From CAVZKK01 sp964573475 (lineage in GTDB: Archaea; Thermoproteota; Bathyarchaeia; Bathyarchaeales; Bathycorpusculaceae), in the NCBI GenBank assembly GCA_964573475.1, contig CAZNJT010000081.1:1-6170 (forward strand): DNA of 6,170 bases, in the 5' to 3' direction. Shown here one piece after another: positions 1 through 5,618 of the stretch. The translations under genes and the position numbers were made by a program. Numbering within the stretch: position 1 is the stretch's first letter; every line of letters begins with the position of its first letter. The notes under the pieces were generated by a model. The model was not told the origin of the DNA and did not search any database. It was given only the letters and a program-made list of their open reading frames with translations.

Positions 1-1830
1 AAAATGCCCGCCGAGTTAGCTCAAAAGGTGGCTAAAGAAGCCGAAAAATGGTTACTCAAATCAAAAACGAAATATTTGACTGCCCCCCTCGTCAGAGAGG
101 TTGCAAACGCAATTTTAATCGAGAAAGGTTTAGAGGAATACCGCCATAAACTCACGCGTTTGGGTCTTCCAGTCTACGACGTAACCACTCTTATCGACAC
201 AAAAAGTAAAACTTCTGAAGGGTCAGCCTCCATACACGAAACCGCTGGAGAAACAGTCCTTAAAGAGTACATACTTTTAAACGTCTTTTCAAGAGACATT
301 GCAGATGCACACTTATCAGGTTCGCTGCACATTCATGGTTTAAGCTCCTGGATTTTGAAGCCAAGCGAAATAATACATGACTTAAGATTTTTCTTCCAAA
401 ACGGCTTAAACCTAGAGAAAATAAACGCTCTTCAGCCTTCTTATCCTCCACCCCAAAACTTGGAGTCCGCTCTATCCATAGCCTTTAACGTTCTTTTACA
501 TTCTGCCAAAGAAATAGATGAAACGCAAACAATTGACTACTTCAACGTTTTTCTTGCACCTTTTGTAAAGGGTATGGATTTCTCAGAGATCAAAGAGGCT
601 TTACGCTTATTCATTGCCAACATAAATCAGCATGTAAACGCTTCTTTAGGCTTAGAGCTTACAATCCCAGACTTCATAGCAGATAAGCCGGCTTTTGGAC
701 CTTCTGGAAAACATGTCGACAAATACGCAGATTTCTTTGAAGAAAGCCAAATCTTAGCGTCACTTATTTTTGAAATATTTGCTGAAGAAAGCGTACGAAA
801 ACCACTGTTTAATCCAAAAATCATTTTAAAAATGCGCCCGGAAACATTTGCTGATGAGAAAGCAAAGGCAATGCTTCTGAAAGCTCATCAGTTGGCATCA
901 GAGAAAGGCCTACCATACTTTGCTAACATGTTAGAAAAAGATCAAAAGTATTCTGTTTTCTCTAGTTCTGGATTTAGGCTTAAAGCAGATTTAAATGGAG
1001 ACTGGGAAATCGATACTTTACGCACGGGCTGTTTAGGATATGTAACGATTAACTTGCCGCGGATAACATATGAATCTGGAAAGGACAAGACAAAGTTTTT
1101 TGAAATTTTCAGAGAAAGGTTTGAGATGGCAACTCGCGCTTTAGAAATTAAGGATAGAGCGCTAAAACAGCACGGTAAAGGTTTACTGCCATTTCTAATG
1201 CAAAGCGTTAATGGCGACCACTACTTTAGGCTTGAAAATTGCTCTCGTATAATAAACTTGGCGGGCTTAAAAGAAGCTTTAGAGGCATTCAACGAAAAAA
1301 GCATCCGCGAAGACGAAAAAAAATTGGAGTTTGCTGAGGAAATAATGCAAAACATTCTGGCTTACATTCAGAAAATCGGTAGAAAACGTGGAAAACGTCT
1401 ATCAACAGCCATAATGCTGGATTTTGAAGCTTCAGAAAGATTGGTGCAGTTAGACATTGAAAGATACGGCATCGCGAAAGTTCGATTTTCGGGAACAAGG
1501 GAAAAACCATTTTACTCAACAATCAGCAAGCTAATTCTTCAAGATGGCAAAATTTCTCCAGAGCCTTCAATATTTGAACGGAAAATGCGTGGACTGCATG
1601 GTGGGAACCTAACGGTAATAGACCTCGGAGAAGTTGAACATAAACCAGATGAGCTTATGTCCTTAACTAAACAGATTTTTGAGGTTTATAACATGGAATT
1701 TTTAACATATAACCGCAAATTGACCTACTGTGTCAACTGCAAAAGAAGCTGGTTTGGCTTATTACACAAATGTCCTTCATGCGGGTCAACAAGTACTTTG
1801 ACGGTCTTTGATCGATTTGCATTAACATGA
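1..1830 (+). CDS. NrdD-like protein: class III (anaerobic) ribonucleotide reductase paralogue lacking catalytic residues, 5' partial
   Basis: This belongs to the anaerobic ribonucleoside-triphosphate reductase large-subunit family, whose true members reduce NTPs to dNTPs with a glycyl radical. Residue numbers count from the ATG at nt 4, but that is probably an internal Met. Residues 1-45 look like the second half of an ATP-cone, followed by the family's 'GLEEYRHKLTRLGLPVYDV' join, and frame 1 is open to the window edge, so the true start lies upstream. Fold landmarks are HIH (109-111), HDLRFF (125-130), VTINLPR (347-353), an HGGN finger-loop-like segment (532-535) and a C-terminal zinc site CX2C-X10-CX2C (C576, C579, C590, C593). 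The chemistry appears lost. The C-terminal RxxGY glycyl motif reads R604-F-A-L-T and then stops. The usual archaeal Cys-Cys-Arg-Leu reads G323-F-R-L. The cysteine expected after HIH, at about 122, is Glu. Apart from the zinc ligands only C343 and C413 remain. Most likely a non-reductase paralogue; its function is unknown. Confidence 0.85.
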   Translation, partial: KMPAELAQKVAKEAEKWLLKSKTKYLTAPLVREVANAILIEKGLEEYRHKLTRLGLPVYDVTTLIDTKSKTSEGSASIHETAGETVLKEYILLNVFSRDIADAHLSGSLHIHGLSSWILKPSEIIHDLRFFFQNGLNLEKINALQPSYPPPQNLESALSIAFNVLLHSAKEIDETQTIDYFNVFLAPFVKGMDFSEIKEALRLFIANINQHVNASLGLELTIPDFIADKPAFGPSGKHVDKYADFFEESQILASLIFEIFAEESVRKPLFNPKIILKMRPETFADEKAKAMLLKAHQLASEKGLPYFANMLEKDQKYSVFSSSGFRLKADLNGDWEIDTLRTGCLGYVTINLPRITYESGKDKTKFFEIFRERFEMATRALEIKDRALKQHGKGLLPFLMQSVNGDHYFRLENCSRIINLAGLKEALEAFNEKSIREDEKKLEFAEEIMQNILAYIQKIGRKRGKRLSTAIMLDFEASERLVQLDIERYGIAKVRFSGTREKPFYSTISKLILQDGKISPEPSIFERKMRGLHGGNLTVIDLGEVEHKPDELMSLTKQIFEVYNMEFLTYNRKLTYCVNCKRSWFGLLHKCPSCGSTSTLTVFDRFALT

Positions 1831-1880
1831 GCCTTAAAGAGGGAGTAAAATGCTATTTTACCGCACCCAATATTAAGGCT
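1830..1880. terminator. Nested inverted repeat at a convergent gene junction, possible bidirectional terminator
   Basis: An outer pair of perfect 8-bp arms, AGCCTTAA (1830-1837) and TTAAGGCT (1873-1880), encloses an inner pair of 7-bp arms, GTAAAAT (1845-1851) and ATTTTAC (1855-1861), with a 3-nt loop. GGG (1841-1843) can also pair with CCC (1866-1868). The structure starts at the last base of the NrdD-like stop codon and covers the pyrB stop codon (1853-1855), so it forms in both transcripts. There is no clear T-run after either side, which weakens the terminator reading. A 3'-end processing or stability element is equally possible. Confidence 0.4.
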
Positions 1881-2773
1881 AGAAGAGCCATTCTGACAAC
1901 TATGCCATTCCAAACTTGCTGGAAGTAACGGGCATATGGCGTATTGTCAACTTCAGCGGCTATTTCATCAATCCTTGGAAGCGGATGAAGAATTATCAAG
2001 CCTTCTTTAGCTTCGCTCAATGTTTTCATATCTATTCTGTGGGAACCTTTAACTTTGATGTATTCAGCCGGGTCTGGAAAACGTTCCTTCTGTATCCTTG
2101 TAACATACAAAACATCTACAAGTGAAACTATCTTTTCAATACTTGTTTTCTCGGTTACAGGTATTTTCTCTTTTATTGTTTGGATGACTTCCCTACGCAT
2201 TTTAAGAGATTCTGGCGAAATCAGGTACAATTCGATGTTGTATAGGGAAAGTGCATAGGCAAGAGAGTGAACAGTTCTTCCATATCTCAGGTCGCCTAAA
2301 AGGGCTATTTTTAACCCGTCAATTTTTCCCTTCTCCTTCATTATTGTATACAAATCTAGGAGGGCTTGTGTTGGGTGTTCTTCTGCGCCGCTTCCGCCGT
2401 TGATGATTGGGACTTTTGCAAATTCCGCTGCAAGTCTCGCTGCACCTTCAAGAGGATGCCTTACAGCTATTACATCGGCATAGTTCTCGACGGTGCGTAC
2501 AGTGTCCGCAAGGTTTTCTCCTTTCTTAACTGAGGCGACTTCTGCTTCTGCAAAGCCTATGGTGGAGCCTCCTAGCTTGTGCATGGCTGCTTCGAAGCTT
2601 AAACGGGTGCGTGTGCTCGGTTCAAAAAATAGTGTTGCGAGGATTTTGCCCCTAAGCATGTCTGAGCCTTTCAAGGCTATGGGTTCCATGGCTTGGGCAA
2701 TTTTCAAAATGTAATCGATTTCTTCGCGAGAAAAATCTTTGACTGAGATTATGTCTCTGCCTTCAAACTCCAA
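1853..2773 (-). CDS. pyrB: Aspartate carbamoyltransferase catalytic subunit (PyrB)
   Basis: The cytoplasmic enzyme joins carbamoyl phosphate and L-aspartate to give N-carbamoyl-aspartate, the committed step of pyrimidine synthesis. It is the catalytic trimer of ATCase. The protein shows the full active-site set: carbamoyl-phosphate loop STRTR (residues 53-57), mobile loop SVKKGE (81-86), HPLEGA (106-111), HPTQ (133-136), the aspartate-domain segment GDLRYGRT (160-167) and HPLPR (263-267). I chose the TTG at 2773 (306 aa). It yields an N-terminus beginning [M]EFEGRDIISVKDFS, where archaeal PyrB proteins usually begin, and has GGGTG 5 nt upstream. An in-frame TTG at 2824 would add 17 residues (323 aa) without an evident ribosome site. 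The gene is divergent from pyrI, its regulatory partner, and converges on the NrdD-like gene. No residue expected for activity is missing. The function is secure; only the start is uncertain. Confidence 0.95.
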   Translation of the reverse strand: MEFEGRDIISVKDFSREEIDYILKIAQAMEPIALKGSDMLRGKILATLFFEPSTRTRLSFEAAMHKLGGSTIGFAEAEVASVKKGENLADTVRTVENYADVIAVRHPLEGAARLAAEFAKVPIINGGSGAEEHPTQALLDLYTIMKEKGKIDGLKIALLGDLRYGRTVHSLAYALSLYNIELYLISPESLKMRREVIQTIKEKIPVTEKTSIEKIVSLVDVLYVTRIQKERFPDPAEYIKVKGSHRIDMKTLSEAKEGLIILHPLPRIDEIAAEVDNTPYARYFQQVWNGIVVRMALLALILGAVK

Positions 2774-2778
2774 ACTTA

Positions 2779-2783
2779 CACCC
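2779..2783 (-). promoter_or_regulatory. Ribosome binding site supporting the internal TTG start of pyrB
   Basis: On the minus strand GGGTG lies 5 nt before the TTG at 2773, matching the archaeal GGTG-type site in sequence and spacing. No comparable site precedes the alternative TTG at 2824. This is the sequence-level reason for preferring the 306-aa form of PyrB. Confidence 0.5.
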
Positions 2784-2855
2784 AAAACAAGAACTCGCCC
2801 AACTCCTAAATAACTCTTTATCAACTGTCGAATGGCGTCAAAATAGGTGTTAAGG

Positions 2856-2861
2856 TTTAAA
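2856..2861. promoter_or_regulatory. TTTAAA box between divergent pyrB and pyrI, possible TATA element for both
   Basis: The self-complementary TTTAAA can be read as a TATA box on either strand. For pyrI, initiation about 25 nt downstream would fall near 2885, giving a leader of about 25 nt that contains the ribosome site. For pyrB, initiation would fall near 2831, upstream of both candidate starts; on that strand the box is preceded by A-rich GATAAAAGA, which resembles a BRE. Position and sequence are the only evidence. Confidence 0.4.
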
Positions 2862-2886
2862 TCTTTTATCTATGTTTAGGTTATAG

Positions 2887-2902
2887 CCTCTTTAAAGAGG
2901 GG
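2887..2902 (+). promoter_or_regulatory. Perfect 14-bp palindrome overlapping the pyrI ribosome binding site
   Basis: CCTCTTTAAAGAGG (2887-2900) is a perfect palindrome. Its right half is part of GAGGGG (2897-2902), the Shine-Dalgarno site 7 nt before the pyrI ATG. In DNA it has the form of an operator for a dimeric repressor. In RNA it could fold as a 5-bp stem with a TTAA loop that hides the ribosome site. The ribosome site is well supported; a regulatory role for the palindrome is inferred. Confidence 0.5.
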
Positions 2903-2909
2903 ATTTCAT

Positions 2910-3374
2910 ATGAGTGAAACTGAGTTGCGTGTTTCCAAAATTAAGGATGGCACCGTTATTGACCATATTACTGGTGGACATGCGTTAGACGTTGCCAAAA
3001 TTTTGGGGATAACTGGGCGAGAGAAGAGGGTTATTACGATTGCAATTAATGTGCCTAGTAAACGCTTCAAGATGAAGGATATAGTTAAGGTTGAAGGGAG
3101 AGAGTTAAACCCACAAGAAGTGCATAAAATTGCTTTGCTTGCTCCCCATGCAACAATTAACATTATCCGCGATTACAGAGTTATAGAAAAGCACAGGGTT
3201 CAGCTTCCAAAAATTATTGAGAACATTGTTAAGTGCGCTAATCCCGCTTGTATAAGCAACAGCAACGAACCCGTTCAAGCCAAATTCTATGTTGAAGGTG
3301 AGGAACCGCTACTGCTGAAGTGCCATTACTGCGGTTATATTATGGAGAAGAAGGACGTGCTTGAGCAGTTTTAG
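2910..3374 (+). CDS. pyrI: Aspartate carbamoyltransferase regulatory subunit (PyrI)
   Basis: This is the regulatory chain of ATCase. It binds CTP or ATP in its N-terminal domain and docks on PyrB through its zinc domain, giving the holoenzyme allosteric control. At 154 aa it has the usual family length. The allosteric domain covers about residues 1-100, with the nucleotide-site segment KDGTVIDHI (12-20) and a lysine in DIVKVEG (K60). The zinc domain has four cysteines as CX4C-X23-CX2C (C109, C114, C138, C141), the spacing of the E. coli protein. The ATG at 2910 is fixed by GAGGGG 7 nt upstream and by the typical N-terminus. It stands alone on the plus strand, divergent from pyrB rather than directly downstream of it as in many archaeal and bacterial pyrBI operons. 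Matched amounts of the two chains would therefore need coordinated divergent promoters. Identification is secure. Confidence 0.96.
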   Translation: MSETELRVSKIKDGTVIDHITGGHALDVAKILGITGREKRVITIAINVPSKRFKMKDIVKVEGRELNPQEVHKIALLAPHATINIIRDYRVIEKHRVQLPKIIENIVKCANPACISNSNEPVQAKFYVEGEEPLLLKCHYCGYIMEKKDVLEQF

Positions 3375-3408
3375 AGTAGATGTTTGGTATTCGAAATTTT
3401 ACATAATG

Positions 3409-3415
3409 TTTATAT
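3409..3415 (+). promoter_or_regulatory. Putative TATA box for the small membrane protein gene
   Basis: TTTATAT lies in the AT-rich gap after pyrI and is a good match to the archaeal TATA element. Initiation about 25 nt downstream, near 3438-3441, would give a leader of roughly 60 nt before the ATG at 3502, and that leader would begin with the hairpin at 3442-3463. An 8-bp palindrome TCGTACGA (3415-3422) abuts the box, and GATAT occurs three times at 3426, 3435 and 3441. These could be protein-binding sites, but nothing beyond their position supports it. Confidence 0.35.
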
Positions 3416-3441
3416 CGTACGAAATGATATTCTTGATATAG

Positions 3442-3463
3442 ATATGTCTTCAAAAAGACATAT
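3442..3463 (+). repeat. Perfect 9-bp inverted repeat (hairpin) in the leader of the small gene
   Basis: ATATGTCTT (3442-3450) and AAGACATAT (3455-3463) are perfectly complementary around a 4-nt CAAA loop. The hairpin lies 68 nt after the pyrI stop and 29 nt before the ribosome site of the next gene. It has no T-run behind it, so it does not look like a simple terminator for pyrI. A leader hairpin, mRNA-stability element or operator fits the position better; the structure itself is directly visible. Confidence 0.5.
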
Positions 3464-3501
3464 TGTACCCGTGTAGAACATAAATACACATGGTGAAAAA
3501 C

Positions 3502-3828
3502 ATGCTAGAAATAATAACTGGCGCATTATGGATATGCCTCGCAGCCTATGCAACATGGTACTTCACATCAGCAAAAAATTATGCTCCAATAACCGCTAAG
3601 GAAGCAAGAATACTGTGGAAAATTCATAAACGTAACATCCGATGCGTTGCCAGAAAATGGCGGGAGATAAAACGCGGGGACAAAATAATAGGTTTTGAAT
3701 GTGAATGTGGATATAAACACGTACAAAAACGCCCAATAGTAGCCAACACACCCACACCTAACATTAAATCACAAAACTCACAAACCTCCGCACTCGATAG
3801 ACTGCACGCTTCATATAAGTCAAAGTAA
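3502..3828 (+). CDS. Small single-pass membrane protein with a cysteine-rich soluble domain, unknown function
   Basis: I do not recognise this family. The start at ATG 3502 (108 aa) is chosen because GGTGA (3492-3496) lies 5 nt upstream. The ATG at 3490, four codons earlier, overlaps that ribosome site and lacks one of its own. Residues 2-22 form a hydrophobic helix (IITGALWICLAAYATWYF), followed by a basic soluble region, so the protein is probably anchored with its C-terminal part in the cytoplasm. That region contains KEARILWKIHK and then C48, C67 and C69, with histidines at 43 and 73. The C-X18-CXC-X3-H arrangement could bind a metal but is not a standard zinc ribbon. The last 30 residues are polar, rich in Asn, Ser and Pro, and probably disordered. 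The gene is on the same strand as pyrI, about 127 bp downstream, with its own promoter-like box, so it need not be part of pyrimidine metabolism. Confidence 0.65.
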   Translation: MLEIITGALWICLAAYATWYFTSAKNYAPITAKEARILWKIHKRNIRCVARKWREIKRGDKIIGFECECGYKHVQKRPIVANTPTPNIKSQNSQTSALDRLHASYKSK

Positions 3829-3933
3829 ATTTTAATGTTGAAAATTGTAGAGGAAAAAGAAAATTATTCACGAAGTTCACTTACTGCTCTATAAACTTTA
3901 ATGAAAAACTGGAAATATGCGAGTTTTCTCTAT

Positions 3934-3951
3934 CAAATTCTGTGGAATTTG
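3934..3951 (-). terminator. Hairpin just past the stop codon of the B12-radical SAM gene, weak terminator candidate
   Basis: CAAATTC (minus strand from 3951) and GAATTTG pair perfectly over 7 bp with a 4-nt loop, beginning 4 nt after the TAG stop of the radical SAM gene (3956-3958). The stem is AT-rich and is not directly followed by a T-run; TTTTT appears only about 25 nt further on. The rest of gap 3829-3955 shows only AT-rich sequence between two convergent genes. Confidence 0.3.
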
Positions 3952-3955
3952 TAAA

Positions 3956-5386
3956 CTAGGTAACGTTGCGGATATTTTCTCTGACGTCGCCTATTCGGCT
4001 TAGGTTGTTCATTAAAACTTTCATTCGATAGGAACTTTTTAGAGTCCTCGCCATTTGCTCTAATAAAAAGCTTGGTCGACGGATAAAATGATAAAAGGCT
4101 TCATGAACCATTTGCTTGATCTCGTTAAGCGGCACTGCGGTTGGACATATCTCGGAGACCGCGATACCTGTCTCCCAATATTCCCCTTCTTTTAGAAGCC
4201 CATTCACCTCGAATTCATTCCAAATCTCAGTTCCAGGGTAAACGCCCAATATGTTAAATTGTGGGAAATCTATCGGAATTTGTTTTGCAAATTTGATTGT
4301 GTTCTGAATTTCTTCTTTGGTTTCATCTGGGGCACCTACAATAAAGGACCCGCCTATTATGTCTATTCCAGCCTTTCTAGCTGTTTTTACAGCAGTTTTA
4401 CACTGTTCGGGAGTTGTTCGTTTGTTGAAATAGTTTAAAATTCTTTGATTTCCGCTTTCGATGCCAAAGTAAAGGATTTTGCAACCGGCATTTGCAATTT
4501 CCCGCAACATTTCATATGAGCAATTATCAACTCTTCCTTCGCAAATCCAATCCATATCTATTTTTTCTTTTCTCATGCCTCTGCAAAGCTTGATTACTCT
4601 TTTTTGGTTCAACGTAAAGCTGTCATCTACAAAGATGAACTGTCTATATCCCTCGCTCGCAAGAAAATGTAGTTCCTCAAGGGTGTTTTGGACAGATCTG
4701 GGTCTCCACATATTACGAGCGAACTGTGTGCAACTGCAAAATCGGCATCTGTAAACACATCCGCGTGAAGAAACAATGCTGGTGAACTTCTTCGGCGCCA
4801 CATTTGCCCCTGCAACCATGCAATGATACTCCGCATCAACTAACTTGCGGTCTGGAAAAGAAAGGGAATTCAGATCGTTTATTAGGGGTTGATCAGGAGT
4901 AGAAATTATGCTTTTTTGGTTTCTGAAAGTGATTCCTCGAACTTTTTTGAGCTTTTCTTTGTTTCTCAGGCAATTTACAAGTTCAACGACTGTGTTTTCT
5001 CCTTCTCCTCGAACGATGATGTCAACGGAGGGGTATTTTCTGAGAATTCGCTCGGAATTGAATGTTGCATAGTAGTTGCCGAAGACTATGGGAATATTTG
5101 GGTTTTTCTCTTTCACCTTGTTACTAATCAATGCGGCTGTGCGACCAGAACTCGCAAAGGTTGAGAAACCGAGAATGTCAGGGTTTTCTTTCTCTACCCA
5201 ATTAACTGTTTCTTCTATTGTGAAACCTTTTGCTGGCTGGTCTAAGACAGAAACTTCTATCCCTCTTTCTTTAAGCACAGTAGCCAGATACAAAATGCCC
5301 AATGGTGGAAATGAAGCAATGGCCTTTCTTCTTTCACGCTCATCAAGACCTTCATTGGGACTAGCATTGATGAAAGAGAATTTCAT
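3956..5386 (-). CDS. B12-binding-domain radical SAM protein
   Basis: This is a radical SAM enzyme with an N-terminal cobalamin-binding-type domain, of the class that includes C- and P-methyltransferases, BchE-like cyclases and archaeal lipid-ring enzymes. Taking the ATG at 5386 (476 aa), residues 1-135 form the Rossmann-like domain: KFSFINASP, then PPLGILYLATVLKERG (27-42), then RGEGE (126-130). The radical SAM core has the cluster motif CX3CX2C (C210, C214, C217), FVDD (252-255), the SAM-contact segment GIESGN (308-313) and a typical IVGAPDET segment. The helical C-terminal tail is rich in basic residues. At the position of the cobalamin DXHXXG motif the sequence is DQPAKG, so the lower-ligand histidine is absent, as in several members of this class. 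The start at 5386 matches the usual family N-terminus and has GGATGG 6 nt upstream. The ATG at 5431 (491 aa) is possible but has no ribosome site. The gene lies downstream of tRNA-Asn on the same strand. The substrate cannot be told from sequence. Confidence 0.88.
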   Translation of the reverse strand: MKFSFINASPNEGLDERERRKAIASFPPLGILYLATVLKERGIEVSVLDQPAKGFTIEETVNWVEKENPDILGFSTFASSGRTAALISNKVKEKNPNIPIVFGNYYATFNSERILRKYPSVDIIVRGEGENTVVELVNCLRNKEKLKKVRGITFRNQKSIISTPDQPLINDLNSLSFPDRKLVDAEYHCMVAGANVAPKKFTSIVSSRGCVYRCRFCSCTQFARNMWRPRSVQNTLEELHFLASEGYRQFIFVDDSFTLNQKRVIKLCRGMRKEKIDMDWICEGRVDNCSYEMLREIANAGCKILYFGIESGNQRILNYFNKRTTPEQCKTAVKTARKAGIDIIGGSFIVGAPDETKEEIQNTIKFAKQIPIDFPQFNILGVYPGTEIWNEFEVNGLLKEGEYWETGIAVSEICPTAVPLNEIKQMVHEAFYHFIRRPSFLLEQMARTLKSSYRMKVLMNNLSRIGDVRENIRNVT

Positions 5387-5439
5387 TTCTAACCATCCAG
5401 CAACTTCAAGTTTATTATTTTCATTACACATAAACTTTT

Positions 5440-5486
5440 ACACAAATCTGTGTGCGCCACACCAAGGGACTCCATTCCAGAGAATG
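5440..5486 (-). repeat. Two short hairpins in the tRNA-Asn to radical SAM spacer
   Basis: Reading the minus strand after the tRNA, CATTC-TCTG-GAATG (5486-5473) and ACACA-GATT-TGTGT (5453-5440) are perfect 5-bp stems with 4-nt loops. No T-rich terminator follows the tRNA, and no convincing TATA box precedes the radical SAM gene in this short spacer. Read-through from the tRNA promoter is therefore possible. The stems are short enough to be chance. Confidence 0.25.
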
Positions 5487-5490
5487 TTTT

Positions 5491-5567
5491 TGGCGCCGCC
5501 GATAGGACTTGAACCTATGACCGACTGGTTAACAGCCAGCCGCTCTACCTAGCTGAGCTACGGCGGC
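5491..5567 (-). tRNA. tRNA-Asn (anticodon GTT), CCA encoded
   Basis: A complete cloverleaf reads on the minus strand. Acceptor GCCGCCG (5567-5561) pairs over all 7 bp with CGGCGGC (5501-5495). The D stem is GCTC/GAGC. The anticodon stem GCTGG/CCAGT has one G-U pair and loop CTGTTAA, with anticodon GTT at 5533-5531. The variable loop is 5 nt. The T stem ATAGG/CCTAT has loop TTCAAGT. The discriminator is G, as expected for Asn, and CCA is encoded at 5493-5491. There is no intron. The gene decodes AAC and AAU. It lies between two radical SAM genes on the same strand, with a TATA-like box about 43 nt upstream. Confidence 0.97.
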
Positions 5568-5605
5568 TCATGTCCACTACTTTATGAGCACTGAGTTTTG
5601 AGTCG

Positions 5606-5613
5606 TATTTAAA
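5606..5613 (-). promoter_or_regulatory. TATA box for tRNA-Asn
   Basis: The minus strand reads AACTAAATTTAAATAC in the 51-nt gap between the radical SAM stop codon (5619-5621) and the tRNA. TTTAAATA is centred about 43 nt before the tRNA 5' end, so initiation about 25 nt downstream would leave a short leader for RNase P to remove. The A-rich bases just upstream fit a BRE. Confidence 0.55.
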
Positions 5614-5618
5614 TTTAG

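Noticed and set aside
1289..1522. 77-codon minus-strand open frame, and similar short frames inside the NrdD-like, pyrB, pyrI and radical SAM genes
   Set aside because: Each is antisense or out of frame within a gene of clear identity, has no family motif, and has no convincing ribosome site of its own.
1801..1860. A frameshift or sequencing error hiding the missing glycyl-radical motif of the NrdD-like gene
   Set aside because: Both other plus-strand frames run into stop codons within a few codons of nt 1800, and neither encodes an RxxGY-like segment. The reading frame into the stop keeps the zinc site and the expected Arg, so a simple indel does not restore the motif.
3828..3846. AATTTT / AAAATT hairpin at the stop codon of the small gene as a terminator
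   Set aside because: It is a 6-bp stem made only of A and T with a 7-nt loop in very AT-rich sequence, so chance explains it and it would be barely stable.
5076..5552. 158-codon plus-strand open frame
   Set aside because: It lies antisense to the radical SAM gene and runs through the tRNA-Asn gene on the opposite strand. The radical SAM frame carries recognisable family motifs and this one does not.
5491..5567. Integration (attachment) site at the 3' end of tRNA-Asn
   Set aside because: No second copy of the tRNA 3' end was seen in the window, no integrase gene is present, and the flanking genes look like ordinary chromosomal genes.
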